From: JAUUSJ01 sp964439395
Lineage (GTDB): Bacteria; Bacillota; Clostridia; Lachnospirales; Lachnospiraceae
Assembly (NCBI GenBank): GCA_964439395.1
Contig: CAYTNV010000001.1
Coordinates: forward strand, 62,001-126,000
Reading direction: 5' to 3'
DNA length: 64,000 nt
Of this stretch, positions 8,157 through 17,411 are shown in pieces. Numbering within the stretch: the stretch's first letter is position 1; each line of letters begins with the position of its first letter. Under the pieces are notes generated by a model, which worked only from the letters and a program-made list of their open reading frames with translations, was not told where the DNA came from and did no database searches. The translations under genes were made by a program, and so were the position numbers.

Positions 8157-9215
8157 CTACGCTCCTAATGGCAAAGTCACGCAAAAGGTAATCGTCTTGT
8201 CTGGATTAATCTCACAAGTAATATTTCCTTGATGAAGCTCAACAATTCGATTTGCTATCGTGAGTCCTAATCCATTGCCTTTTGTAGAATGGGAAGAATC
8301 TTCCTGATAAAATTTTGTAAAAATATGGGAACAAAAATTTTTAGAAAGATTTGTATGTTCTAAAGGATTTGTGAAAGAAATCGAGCAAGACTGCTTGTCA
8401 GAAACAATTTGAATATGGATAAAACTTCCTTCTGGAGAAAATTTTGTCGCATTATCTAATAGATTAATCCAGACTTGCTTTAATAATTCTTCATTTCCAA
8501 TGAAAAAAATTTCATCGCTGTCTAAAGAAAGCTCCAAATTTTTTTCACTCCATTTTGAGGCGAGCAAAGAAACGACAAGGCGAATCTGTTCAGTGAGGTG
8601 AAAAATTTCTTTTTCAGTCAGATTTGTCTGCTGTTCTAACTTAGATAAATTCAAGATATTACTTGATAATTCTGAGAGTCGTTCAGACTCAGCGATAATA
8701 ATATTTAAATATTCTTTTTGTTCTTCTGGTGTCAAATTCTGTTCTTTCAATAATTTTGCAAATCCACGGATAGATACGATTGGTGTCTTAAATTCATGAG
8801 AAAAATTATTGACAAAATCATTATGTAGTATTTCCATACTGCCAAGTTCTTCCGCCATATGATTAAAACTTTGTGTGAGCTGTCTTAGTTCCCTCGTGCC
8901 GCGAAGAGAAATTCTTGCGGTATAATCCCCTTTTGAAATTTGATTCGTCGCCTTCATAACTTCGCGGAGTGGTTTTAATGGAAGTTTGCTTAACAAGATT
9001 GAGACAAAGCTTCCAGAAATTAAGCTAAAAAAAGCAAATTCAAACAGCGGACGATAGGGTTGTCGAGGAGGTGGATTGCGAAAATGCTCTGCCTGTCCCC
9101 CAAAATGAATTGCTCCAAATACGAGACACATCGAAGCAAACATAATGAGAAATACAATGAGAGTGAATAAAAAGGCAAGGCGGAGTGAGTCTAGAAAATT
9201 TTTAAATTTATTCAT
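8157..9215 (-). CDS. Two-component sensor histidine kinase
   Basis: A 352-residue membrane kinase: two membrane segments (about 13-40 and 58-78) enclosing a very short outside loop, HAMP (80-130), HisKA with the phosphorylated His at residue 140 (NNFSHEFKTP), and HATPase_c with NLLDNATKFS, and KGNGLGLTIA. It translates from an ATG overlapping the regulator's stop by 8 bp, so the two are co-translated. The short sensor loop suggests detection of membrane stress or of its neighbour transporter, as in BceS/intramembrane sensors, although this protein has a full HAMP. Divergent from the MacAB-like exporter, which it probably controls. Confidence 0.9.
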   Translation of the reverse strand: MNKFKNFLDSLRLAFLFTLIVFLIMFASMCLVFGAIHFGGQAEHFRNPPPRQPYRPLFEFAFFSLISGSFVSILLSKLPLKPLREVMKATNQISKGDYTARISLRGTRELRQLTQSFNHMAEELGSMEILHNDFVNNFSHEFKTPIVSIRGFAKLLKEQNLTPEEQKEYLNIIIAESERLSELSSNILNLSKLEQQTNLTEKEIFHLTEQIRLVVSLLASKWSEKNLELSLDSDEIFFIGNEELLKQVWINLLDNATKFSPEGSFIHIQIVSDKQSCSISFTNPLEHTNLSKNFCSHIFTKFYQEDSSHSTKGNGLGLTIANRIVELHQGNITCEINPDKTITFCVTLPLGA

Positions 9216-9885
9216 TGTGAATCACCGCCTTATATCCTATGCCTCGAATGGAAATGAGCTCAAATTCATCCCAGGACTCAAAGCGTTTTCGAAGTCGGTT
9301 AATATGTACATTTACAGTTGTATCGACTGTTGTAGAGTCCATTCCCCATATTTCATCCATTAATTGCAGTCTAGTAAAGATTTTGTTTGGATAAGATAAT
9401 AGCTTAAATAAAAGTAAAAACTCTTTTTGGGGCAATGTCTGTGTTTTGCTGTCTTTTGTAATGGAGAGAGCATCATAATCTAATATAATATCTTTAATAT
9501 ATAATTTTCGCTCATTTACAATTTTTGCTCTGCGAAGAAGAGCTTTGATGCGAAATAACATTTCTTCTTCATCGACTGGTTTTACCATATAATCATCTGT
9601 ACCAGCTAAAAATCCTTCATATTTATCTTTTGGTAAACCTTTCGCAGAAATCATTAGAATTGGAGTGTTATCACCACTATTACGTAATGTCTTTGTAAAT
9701 TCATAGCCATCCATTTTTGGCATCATAATATCTAGTAAGATAAGATCAATATGTTGCTGTTCCATAATATTTAGAGCAGCGATACCGTTTGATGCTTGAA
9801 ATACTTCATATCGATTATACTTTAAAATTGTTGTCATTAACTTTGCGGTATTTTTATCGTCTTCTACTACAAGAATATGAAACAT
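9208..9885 (-). CDS. OmpR-family response regulator
   Basis: A 225-residue regulator: receiver domain (1-115) with acidic pocket VEDD (7-10), phosphorylated Asp52 (LLDIMMPKMDG) and Lys about 103 (MVKP), followed by a winged-helix DNA-binding domain (about 130-223; EFLLLFKLLSYPNKIFTRLQ then DTTVNVHINRLRKR). First gene of the two-gene operon with the histidine kinase; likely activates the divergent efflux operon at 10102 and perhaps its own genes. Confidence 0.93.
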   Translation of the reverse strand: MFHILVVEDDKNTAKLMTTILKYNRYEVFQASNGIAALNIMEQQHIDLILLDIMMPKMDGYEFTKTLRNSGDNTPILMISAKGLPKDKYEGFLAGTDDYMVKPVDEEEMLFRIKALLRRAKIVNERKLYIKDIILDYDALSITKDSKTQTLPQKEFLLLFKLLSYPNKIFTRLQLMDEIWGMDSTTVDTTVNVHINRLRKRFESWDEFELISIRGIGYKAVIHNE

Positions 9886-10026
9886 AATGTTCCCCCTTTT
9901 TATTTTTTGCGAGATGATATGCCTAATTAGCAGAAACTATTATCCTCACTTTTTCCATATTAGTATACCATAAAAATTATGTTTTCTTTTTTTCTATTTG
10001 TGTAAATTTTGTTAAACATTTTATTA

Positions 10027-10043
10027 GTTTATTTTCAGTTTAT
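10027..10043 (+). promoter_or_regulatory. Possible response-regulator direct repeat
   Basis: GTTTAT occurs at 10027-10032 and 10038-10043, an 11-bp period as in OmpR-family binding sites, 60 bp before the efflux operon. No clear -35/-10 pair could be settled nearby. Weak evidence in A/T-rich DNA. Confidence 0.25.
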
Positions 10044-10101
10044 AAAAATGATTTACACTTTTTAAGTGATATTAGAATCTAAGAGTAAAGGGGAAAAGGA
10101 T

Positions 10102-12216
10102 ATGAGCAAAATGTCAAAACTTAAAAATATCGCAGTGGCTGCAAAGAAAAGGAAAAAACTTGTGCTTTTTCTTTTTCTTATAATAGTTGTTTTGATTGGT
10201 GCAATTATTTTTTTTAGAGTCCGAAAAAGAGGGACACGGATGGAAGGAGCCGGTAGTAATATGCAATCTGCAACGGCTCAGGTGAGTCAAATTGATAGTA
10301 CAGTATCTGGAACAGGAAATATTTCCATTGGCAGCACGACTAATATTAAAGCTCCAGTTGGGCTTACTATAAGTAAAGTCTATGTGGAAAGTGGAGATAC
10401 GGTAAAAAAAGGACAAAAACTAGTAAAAATTGATGAACTTTCGATTGTAAATGCGCTTCTTGAGGCAGAAGAACAGTTAGAAGATGTAGAAGATGAGTTG
10501 GATGAGGATGATTTATCGGATCTTGAGGAAGAAAAGTTGGAGCAGGAAAAAGAGAGTTTGGAAGATACAATCGATACGTTAGAAGATTTACATGATTCTC
10601 CGATTATTAAAGCTTCTACTGCTGGAACGATTAGCAGTATTACAGTTTCAGAAGGCTCAGAAATTACAAAGACATCAAGTAGTAGTAATAATTCTTCAAG
10701 TGGTTCTAGCTCAACGAGTAACGTAAATGGAGCTAATATTTCTGAGATGAGTTATCGTACAGAGAAAAACGCAGATGAACAAAGTAGTATAGGAGCTATC
10801 ACAAAGAAAACGGCATCAAGTAATCTAAGGTTGTTAGTAAGTTCCGATACTTTCATAGAGGAAGAAAATTCTCAAGAGTTGACAGAACAAGTAGAGCAAA
10901 TGATGATAACAGATTATAGTGATTTTTCAATTGAGATACCAAAAAAAGGAGAAGTACCTCAGAGTGAGATAAAAGAGACTGAGGCGTATAGTGGAAGCAT
11001 TTCGTGGAATGCAGGAAGTGTATTCCAGGCAAGTACAGAATATACAGCCACAATCGTGTTGAGAGCGAAGGAAAATTATTATTTTTCAGTGAATAGTTTA
11101 CCAATGATTTCTGGTGCTGTGTATGATTGGAGAATAGAAGATCAGACAGTATTAAGAATGACAGCTACATTTGAGAAGACGGAGAGTGAACCGACGACCG
11201 AGAGTACAGAGCAGTTGACAACGTCTAATACATCATCGACAGTCAATACTCAAGATTATAGTACAAAGCAGCAAGACGACACATATTCCTCTAGTGGAAC
11301 AGAGCAGCAAAATGTAAGTGTACAGTCTACTACGTCATCTGATATTACAAATTCTGGAAATAGTAGTGGAACAAATGACTCCAATAGTTCTTCAAGTGGT
11401 TCTACAGGAACATCATCAGGACAGTCTTCAGGAACAGTGGCAGGAACATCATCAGAACAGTCCACAGGAACATCATCAGGACAGTCCACAGGGACAGTGA
11501 CAAGTGCTTCAGGCAGTAGTTCGACGACTTCCTCAGGAACAGTTCAGACAACAAGTGGTTCTAACTCTAGTTCATCTTCTGAAAGTTCAAACAATATTGT
11601 AAGTAATTATGAGGCAGTCATTGGAACGATTTTAGTGCAAGATGAGGCGAGCGTTACGGTAAGTATTGATGAATTAGATATTTTAGACATAAAAGAAGGG
11701 CAAACTGCCAATATTATACTTGATGCGATAGAAGACAAGGAATACGAGGGAGAAATTTCTAAAATTGCGACGGAGGCGACAAATTCAGGAGGAAGTGCAA
11801 AATATGAAGTGGAAATTTCTCTGCCAATTGATGAAAATATGAAAACTGGTATGAGTGCTTCTGTGACAATTCATACTGCACAGGCAGAAAATGTTGTTGT
11901 AATCCCTGTTTTAGCTTTGCAGGAAAAGGAAAATAAAACATTTGTATACACCAAGACAGATGAAAAAGGAAACTTATCTGGTGAAGTAGAAGTAGAAACT
12001 GGAGTTTCTGATGGAACAAATGTGGAAATTACGAGTGGATTAAGTGAAGGGGATACCGTTTATTATACACCAGCAACTTCTTCATCTGACTCAAAAGAAG
12101 AGACAATGACAGGTGGTGGTAATAATCCATTTAGCGGCGGAGGCGGCGGTGGAGGCGGAAATCCAGGCGGAGGTTCCAACCCAGGAGACGGCGGTCCAGG
12201 AGGTGGTGGACGATGA
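10102..12216 (+). CDS. MacA-like membrane fusion/adaptor protein with large insertion
   Basis: The start at 10102 follows AAAGGGGAAAAGGAT; a GTG at 10066 lacks a ribosome site. Of 704 residues, 23-43 form a membrane anchor, 70-120 one half of a lipoyl/barrel-sandwich domain (APVGLTISKVYVESGDTVKK) leading into an acidic coiled coil (125-170), and 165-190 the return strand. Residues about 200-500 are an insertion: Ser-rich linkers around a roughly 90-residue beta-sandwich-like segment (about 270-365) and a Ser/Thr/Gly repeat tract. The HlyD fold resumes at about 505-670 (VIPVLALQEKENKTFVYTK) and the end is Gly-rich. Ordinary MacA relatives have 350-450 residues. The stop overlaps the ATPase gene by 4 bp (ATGA). 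It probably spans the cell wall for the MacB-like pump. Confidence 0.88.
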   Translation: MSKMSKLKNIAVAAKKRKKLVLFLFLIIVVLIGAIIFFRVRKRGTRMEGAGSNMQSATAQVSQIDSTVSGTGNISIGSTTNIKAPVGLTISKVYVESGDTVKKGQKLVKIDELSIVNALLEAEEQLEDVEDELDEDDLSDLEEEKLEQEKESLEDTIDTLEDLHDSPIIKASTAGTISSITVSEGSEITKTSSSSNNSSSGSSSTSNVNGANISEMSYRTEKNADEQSSIGAITKKTASSNLRLLVSSDTFIEEENSQELTEQVEQMMITDYSDFSIEIPKKGEVPQSEIKETEAYSGSISWNAGSVFQASTEYTATIVLRAKENYYFSVNSLPMISGAVYDWRIEDQTVLRMTATFEKTESEPTTESTEQLTTSNTSSTVNTQDYSTKQQDDTYSSSGTEQQNVSVQSTTSSDITNSGNSSGTNDSNSSSSGSTGTSSGQSSGTVAGTSSEQSTGTSSGQSTGTVTSASGSSSTTSSGTVQTTSGSNSSSSSESSNNIVSNYEAVIGTILVQDEASVTVSIDELDILDIKEGQTANIILDAIEDKEYEGEISKIATEATNSGGSAKYEVEISLPIDENMKTGMSASVTIHTAQAENVVVIPVLALQEKENKTFVYTKTDEKGNLSGEVEVETGVSDGTNVEITSGLSEGDTVYYTPATSSSDSKEETMTGGGNNPFSGGGGGGGGNPGGGSNPGDGGPGGGGR
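11400..11505 (+). repeat. Imperfect tandem repeat in the adaptor gene
   Basis: Units around ACAGGAACATCATCAGGACA recur about every 33-57 bp, encoding T-G-T-S-S-G-Q-S runs in the adaptor's disordered linker. Likely length-variable. Confidence 0.6.
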
Positions 12217-12884
12217 TTATTCTTGAAAATGTCTCAAAAAAATATAAAATTGGGGATACTGAGGTAAGAGCCTTAGATCATGCCAATTTGCATATTAAAA
12301 AAGGAGAGTTTGTAAGTATCATTGGACCTTCTGGAAGTGGAAAATCTACATTGATGAATATCGTTGGTTGCTTAGATGTTGCAGATGAAGGGAAATATTA
12401 TTTAGATGGATTGGCGATTGAAGAGTATACGGAGAGTCAATTGGCGAAAATTCGAAATAAAAAAATAGGGTTTATTTTCCAGAGTTTTAATTTAATTGGA
12501 AATCTCACGGCGAGGGAAAATGTGGAACTCCCACTTATTTATCAGAGAGTGCCAGCAAAAGAAAGGGCCGAGTTAGTTGACCTGGCATTAGAGAGAGTAA
12601 AACTTGGAGCGAGAATGAATCATAAACCAACCGAACTTTCAGGAGGACAGCAGCAGAGGGTGGCAATTGCAAGAGCAATTGCCACTCGACCATCTCTGTT
12701 TTTGGCAGATGAGCCGACTGGAAATCTCGATTCGAACACAGGGGCTGAGATTATGGAATTATTTCATGAACTGCATGCACAGGGAAATACGATAGTTCTG
12801 ATTACCCATGACGAGTCTGTGGCAAAGCAGGCAAAAAGAAGTATTCGAATTCGAGATGGGCATGTCGAGGAGGTGGCTATATGA
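12213..12884 (+). CDS. MacB/LolD-type ABC transporter ATPase
   Basis: 223 residues with Walker A GPSGSGKST (38-46), the Q loop FQSFNLIGN, signature LSGGQQQR and Walker B LFLADEPTGNLDS, all typical of the type VII (MacB/LolD/FtsE) ABC group. It overlaps both neighbours by 4 bp (ATGA), so the three genes are translationally coupled. It powers the permease encoded next. Confidence 0.95.
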   Translation: MIILENVSKKYKIGDTEVRALDHANLHIKKGEFVSIIGPSGSGKSTLMNIVGCLDVADEGKYYLDGLAIEEYTESQLAKIRNKKIGFIFQSFNLIGNLTARENVELPLIYQRVPAKERAELVDLALERVKLGARMNHKPTELSGGQQQRVAIARAIATRPSLFLADEPTGNLDSNTGAEIMELFHELHAQGNTIVLITHDESVAKQAKRSIRIRDGHVEEVAI

Positions 12885-14062
12885 TTTGGCAGTCGGTCAA
12901 AATGGCTTGGAAGGCAATTACATCAAATAAGATGCGTGCATTTTTGACGATGCTGGGAATCATTATCGGAGTTTATGCGCTGGTAGTTTTAGTTTCTCTC
13001 GTAAATGGGGCGACGACTTCTGTGACGGATTCTATTTCTAGTCTAGGAACAAATTTATTGTCTGTGACAATTAGTGATGATAAGGGAAATCCGTATAGAC
13101 TAAAAGATTTAGAGGAATTGATGAATCAAGATGGAATCGAGGAGGTAGCTCCGATTACTCAGACAACAGCAACAATTTCTGGCAGTTTGGAGGAGGAAAG
13201 CGGAAGAGTCTATGGAACAACAGGTGCTTATTTTCGAATACAGGGAAAAGAAGTACAGCTTGGAAGAATATTAAAATCTGTAGATGTGGATAATCACGTA
13301 AATGTTGCAGTTATTACAGAAGACACGGCGACAGAGCTTTTCGGACAAATAAATATAGTTGGAGAGAATATAAAAATAAATGGAATGAGCTACGAAATTA
13401 TTGGTGTATTGGAAGAAGATGAGAGTGCAGCTTCGGCGTTGAGCAGCAGTAATTATGAGGTTTATGTTCCATATACTTCATTGATTCGTTTTGTGGATGG
13501 CCTTTCGTCTAATATTACTTCGTTTTATGTGTCGGTGACAAATGAGGATGATATGGATGCGGCGGAAGCAAATTTAGAGCAAATTTTATTGGAGCGATTT
13601 TATCAGGACGAAGATGCTTTTGATATTATGAATCAATCTTCTATTGCGGAAGTTATGAGTTCTGTTACAGGAACTTTGTCTCTTTTACTTGGCGGAATTG
13701 CGGCAATTTCTCTTTTAGTTGGTGGAATCGGCATTATGAATATTATGCTAGTATCTGTCACAGAGAGGACGAGAGAGATTGGCGTACGAAAGGCGATTGG
13801 AGCAGGGCGTGCAGTCATTATGCTACAGTTTTTGATTGAAGCGTTTGTTGTAAGTATGATGGGTTGTATCATAGGGATTTTTCTTTCATGGATGACATTG
13901 CAAATTATTAATAAGGTGGGAGGAGTAAATTATAGTTTATCTTTGCCGGTTGTGGCAATTTCCATCTTATTTTCTCTCCTTGTTGGTTTGGTGTTTGGTT
14001 TATATCCAGCAAATAAAGCGGCAAAAATGAAACCAATTGATGCCCTGCGATATATTGGATAA
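12881..14062 (+). CDS. MacB-type ABC transporter permease
   Basis: 393 residues: a first membrane helix (17-40), an extracytoplasmic MacB periplasmic-core domain (45-255), then three helices near 265-290, 320-345 and 358-380 (FtsX fold), with the conserved VTERTREIGVRKAIGAG loop. Such systems in Gram-positives export peptides or antibiotics by mechanotransmission. Third gene of the operon; a terminator follows at 14142-14203. Confidence 0.95.
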   Translation: MIWQSVKMAWKAITSNKMRAFLTMLGIIIGVYALVVLVSLVNGATTSVTDSISSLGTNLLSVTISDDKGNPYRLKDLEELMNQDGIEEVAPITQTTATISGSLEEESGRVYGTTGAYFRIQGKEVQLGRILKSVDVDNHVNVAVITEDTATELFGQINIVGENIKINGMSYEIIGVLEEDESAASALSSSNYEVYVPYTSLIRFVDGLSSNITSFYVSVTNEDDMDAAEANLEQILLERFYQDEDAFDIMNQSSIAEVMSSVTGTLSLLLGGIAAISLLVGGIGIMNIMLVSVTERTREIGVRKAIGAGRAVIMLQFLIEAFVVSMMGCIIGIFLSWMTLQIINKVGGVNYSLSLPVVAISILFSLLVGLVFGLYPANKAAKMKPIDALRYIG

Positions 14063-14141
14063 GAGGAAATAGGCGAGTCTCAAAAAGGGCGTAAGAAGGA
14101 CGAAATATTGTTGAAAAAGATGAAATAATCATATTATTAAG

Positions 14142-14203
14142 GAGTGAATCAAATATTTTCCACTATACTATAGTTTTTGGGAGTATGTGATTCGCTCTTT
14201 TTA
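14142..14203 (+). terminator. Terminator of the efflux operon
   Basis: GAGTGAATCA (14142-14151) pairs with TGATTCGCTC (14188-14197) and is followed by a T run. Confidence 0.75.
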
Positions 14204-14350
14204 AGTTTTCTGTTGAGATTTGCTGTTTTTATTATTTAGTGATATAATTTATAATAAATAAAAAAACACGGGAAGAGGCAATAGAAAAGTCTAAGGTGGA
14301 GAACAATGACATGAGATAAGCTGCATAATTAATTGATAGGAGGCAAGAGA

Positions 14351-14986
14351 TTGAAAACAAGAGAAGAGGCATTAACTTATGGATTATCATTTCCCAATAC
14401 ATATCAGGAAGCACCGTTTCACGATCCAAACTGGCAGCTTGTTAGAATAAAAGGAAGTAAAAAAGCTTTTCTTTGGACTTACGAGAGAAATGGTTATATT
14501 AATCTCAATGTGAAGGTAGATCCTGAGTGGAGAGATTTTTGGCGAAGTACATATCAATCTGTGATTGCTGGTTGGCATCAAAATAAAGAGCATTGGAATA
14601 CAATTATTTTAGACGGGACAATCCCAGACGATGATATTAGGAGAATGATAGCAGAGAGTTATGATATTATTACAGATAGTCCGTCGAAAAGAATTTACGA
14701 GGCAGTAAAAAAAATTCCAAGGGGAAAGGTTGCAACTTATGGTCAGGTTGCAAAGCTTGCTGGAAATAAAAAGATGGCAAGAGCGGTCGGAAATGCATTG
14801 CATAAAAATCCAGACCCTGATTTGATTCCGTGCTATAGAGTGGTGAATGCGAAAGGAGAGTTAGCAGGAGAATTCGCATTTGGAGGAGTCGGAGTACAGG
14901 CAAAATTATTAGAGGCAGATGGAATAGAAGTTGTGAATGGTAAAGTAGATTTAGAAAAATATGGGATGGACAAATTGGAGTTATAA
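14351..14986 (+). CDS. Fused MmcQ/YjbR and O6-alkylguanine-DNA alkyltransferase
   Basis: A TTG start at 14351 is chosen because AGGAGG lies 6 nt before it. Residues 1-110 are an MmcQ/YjbR domain (a CyaY-like DNA-binding fold; FPNTYQEAPFHDPNW, KVDPEW). Residues 115-205 form the alkyltransferase domain (YEAVKKIPRGKVATYGQVAK; RAVGNALHKNP). The acceptor site reads IPCYRVVN: Cys161 is present, but the usual His after it is Tyr. MGMT domains remove alkyl groups from guanine O6 in a single-turnover reaction. This fusion is common in Clostridia. No operon partner. Confidence 0.88.
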   Translation: MKTREEALTYGLSFPNTYQEAPFHDPNWQLVRIKGSKKAFLWTYERNGYINLNVKVDPEWRDFWRSTYQSVIAGWHQNKEHWNTIILDGTIPDDDIRRMIAESYDIITDSPSKRIYEAVKKIPRGKVATYGQVAKLAGNKKMARAVGNALHKNPDPDLIPCYRVVNAKGELAGEFAFGGVGVQAKLLEADGIEVVNGKVDLEKYGMDKLEL

Positions 14987-15117
14987 ATTATTTTTTGAGG
15001 AAAAAGAGAGGAGGAAGTGAGTAAAAGTAGCTTTCATTGGCGCACAGTATTTTTCGAGCCTATGTGAGAAAAAATAGAATATAATTTTTTAGAGGTTAGA
15101 GGAGAAAATAAAATATT

Positions 15118-15855
15118 ATGTTAGATCAATTTTCAAGGACAGAATTGCTTTTAGGAAAGGAAGCGATGGAGCGATTAAAAAATGCGAGAGTGGCAGTATT
15201 TGGTGTCGGTGGTGTCGGTGGATATGTCTGTGAGGCTCTTGCGAGAAGTGGAGTGGGAGCATTTGATTTGATTGACAATGATGATGTATCACTCACAAAT
15301 TTAAATCGTCAGATTATTGCCACCCATAAGACAATTGGAAGAGCGAAAGTAGAGGTAATGAAGGAGAGAATTTTAGATATTAATCCGGAGGCGGATGTGT
15401 GGATTCACGAATGCTTTTTCCTTCCAGAAAATGCGTTGGAGTTTGACTTTCTAAAATACGATTATGTCGTAGATGCAGTTGACACGGTGACGGCAAAATT
15501 AGAAATTATTATGAAGGCAAAGGAGGCAAATGTTCCGGTTATTAGCAGTATGGGAGCTGGAAATAAACTAGATGCCAGTAAGTTTTTGGTGGAGGATATT
15601 TATAAGACGAAAGTTTGTCCACTCGCAAAAGTAATGAGAAGAGAGCTAAAAAAGAGGGGAATTAAAAAGTTAAAGGTTGTGTATTCTGAGGAGGAGACAT
15701 TTACACCGATTGTAAATGAGGCGATGAAACAGGAACTTTCCATGACAGAAAAGAGAAGTATACCAGGTAGCGTAGCTTTTGTACCTTCTGTAGCTGGATT
15801 GATTTTGGCTGGGGAGGTTGTAAGGGATATAGCAAAGATTTCAGTACATATATAA
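15118..15855 (+). CDS. tcdA: tRNA threonylcarbamoyladenosine dehydratase
   Basis: 245-residue E1-like (ThiF/MoeB/HesA) protein with the ATP-binding GVGGVGGY (29-36), DNDDVSLTNLNRQ and VVDAVDTV segments of the TcdA/CsdL (YgdL) branch. It uses ATP to cyclise t6A to ct6A at position 37 of ANN-decoding tRNAs. Length matches the family. Ribosome site AGAGGAG precedes the ATG. Stands alone. Confidence 0.92.
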   Translation: MLDQFSRTELLLGKEAMERLKNARVAVFGVGGVGGYVCEALARSGVGAFDLIDNDDVSLTNLNRQIIATHKTIGRAKVEVMKERILDINPEADVWIHECFFLPENALEFDFLKYDYVVDAVDTVTAKLEIIMKAKEANVPVISSMGAGNKLDASKFLVEDIYKTKVCPLAKVMRRELKKRGIKKLKVVYSEEETFTPIVNEAMKQELSMTEKRSIPGSVAFVPSVAGLILAGEVVRDIAKISVHI

Positions 15856-16012
15856 GCAATTTTTTAACTCTTTAAACATACTTCTTAAATAGTAGTTTTG
15901 TTACAATATAATTGAAGTAATAATAACAGATACTAAAATGTAAAATAATTTTAAGAGATATCTCAACCTTGCTAAGAGAAGATATTGTCACAAAAATAAA
16001 TATAATAAATCT

Positions 16013-16046
16013 AAAGCATCGGCTATAAAAATAGTCGGTGCTTTTT
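16013..16046 (+). terminator. Terminator after tcdA
   Basis: AAAGCATCGGCTAT and ATAGTCGGTGCTTT form a stem with a 4-nt loop, then a T run. It ends 160 bp downstream of tcdA, just before the AraC regulator. Confidence 0.75.
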
Positions 16047-16135
16047 GGATTGTAAAATCTTTCTTTTTTAAATCCTTGACGAGTAAAAGGAGAAACGGTA
16101 TTATACTTGAAAAAATAAAGAGAGGAGAGAGAGAT

Positions 16136-17056
16136 GTGAAAAAAGACAAAGATAAAATTGAGATGCGATACTATGAGATGCCTCAGGACGAGTACGCTAT
16201 CGCCCTTTATGGAGAGGAATGGAGACGAGATTATCTCTATATTCCGCATGTTCATAACTTATTAGAAATAGGAATCTGTCTAGAAGGTCATGGCACATAT
16301 TTATTAGAGGAGGAGATGCGTTATTATACTCCAGGAGCTCTCACGATTATTCCAAGCAATCATATTCACTCCACACAGAGCGATGAAATTGGAGCTATGG
16401 CATATTGGGAATATATTTTTCTAGATGTAGATAAACTCTTGGCAGTTCTCTATCCAGAGGATAAAATTCTTCGTCAAAAGATGTCAAGATTGATTAATGA
16501 AAAAAGCTATTTGATGAGAAAAGAAGAGCTTCCAGAGCTTTATATGTCAATTCAGCTTATTTTTCAGGAAATGAAAGGAAAGAAAAAGTTTTATAAGGCA
16601 TCTGTTTTTGGTATTTGCTATGCTGTTTTAATGCAGATTGCGAGAATGAATGAAAATTCTAAGAAGGAAAAGAAATATAAACAAAGCTATGAGCAGATTA
16701 AGATTGGACTTGCGTTTGTCCATGACCATTATAATGAGTCACTTAAAATTTCTGATATTGCGGAAATTTGCTTTATGAGTGAATCTCATTTTCGTCGAAG
16801 CTTTGAGGAAAATCTAGGAATGACTCCAGTGGAATATATTAATAATTATCGAATTACAAAGGCATGTGAGTTGATCCAGCAAAAAAAAGGAACCATGAAA
16901 GAAATAGCAGTTAAGGTTGGATTTTCTACTATTTCAACTTTCAATCGAAACTTTAAGGCATTTTTGGGCGTTTCGCCGAAAGAGTGGAAAAATGACCCGA
17001 ATAATTATAAAAGAAATCTAGAAGATTTTAAAATTTTAGTGAGAAGGGGATGGTAA
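16136..17056 (+). CDS. AraC-family regulator with cupin sensor domain
   Basis: A GTG at 16136 after AGAGGAGAG is the best start; an ATG at 16134 is followed at once by TGA in its own frame. The 306-residue protein has an N-terminal cupin-like arm (25-110; PHVHNLLEIGICLEGHG) and two AraC HTH motifs at about 205-300 (LKISDIAEICFMSESHFRRS; FSTISTFNRNFKAF). It stands before a carbohydrate ABC transporter and two beta-galactosidase genes on the same strand and probably activates them in response to a galactoside. Confidence 0.9.
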   Translation: MKKDKDKIEMRYYEMPQDEYAIALYGEEWRRDYLYIPHVHNLLEIGICLEGHGTYLLEEEMRYYTPGALTIIPSNHIHSTQSDEIGAMAYWEYIFLDVDKLLAVLYPEDKILRQKMSRLINEKSYLMRKEELPELYMSIQLIFQEMKGKKKFYKASVFGICYAVLMQIARMNENSKKEKKYKQSYEQIKIGLAFVHDHYNESLKISDIAEICFMSESHFRRSFEENLGMTPVEYINNYRITKACELIQQKKGTMKEIAVKVGFSTISTFNRNFKAFLGVSPKEWKNDPNNYKRNLEDFKILVRRGW

Positions 17057-17411
17057 TGCAAGCTGAAAATGCATAGAAAAAGATTAAAAATGCATAAATT
17101 AATATAAAAATGTGAAAAAATAGCGGATAATATTAGGGAAACTCACCATAAAATTGAAAGCAAAGTCAAATTTGCATAGATTATGATTGTTTTTAAAGAC
17201 ATTTTACCAAAATAACATGTTATACTTTGTACATATTCATCATTGATGATTGAACATACACAAAGAACAATAATAATTGGCCAGTTATTTTGTGAAGTTT
17301 TATGAAAGTGTTGACGAAAAATAAGTTTAGCTTTGTTTTGACAATACTTATGAGGTGAGAAAATACTCACATCTTTCGTCAATTTGTTTTTTGAAGGAGG
17401 AAAGAAAGAAT
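17057..17411. promoter_or_regulatory. Regulatory region before the sugar transporter
   Basis: No gene. AAAATGCATA occurs twice near 17066-17095 (possible AraC half-sites). TTGACGAAA (17311-17319) and TTTCGTCAA (17374-17382) form a perfect 9-bp inverted repeat enclosing TTGACA (17338) and a GTGAG-n6-CTCAC hairpin (near 17355-17370), immediately before the ribosome site of the binding-protein gene. Confidence 0.45.

Noticed and set aside
11400..11590. Short regular repeats that might suggest a CRISPR array
   Set aside because: They lie inside the adaptor gene in frame and encode Ser/Thr/Gly linkers; spacers are not unique. No cas genes and no CRISPR array were seen anywhere in the window.
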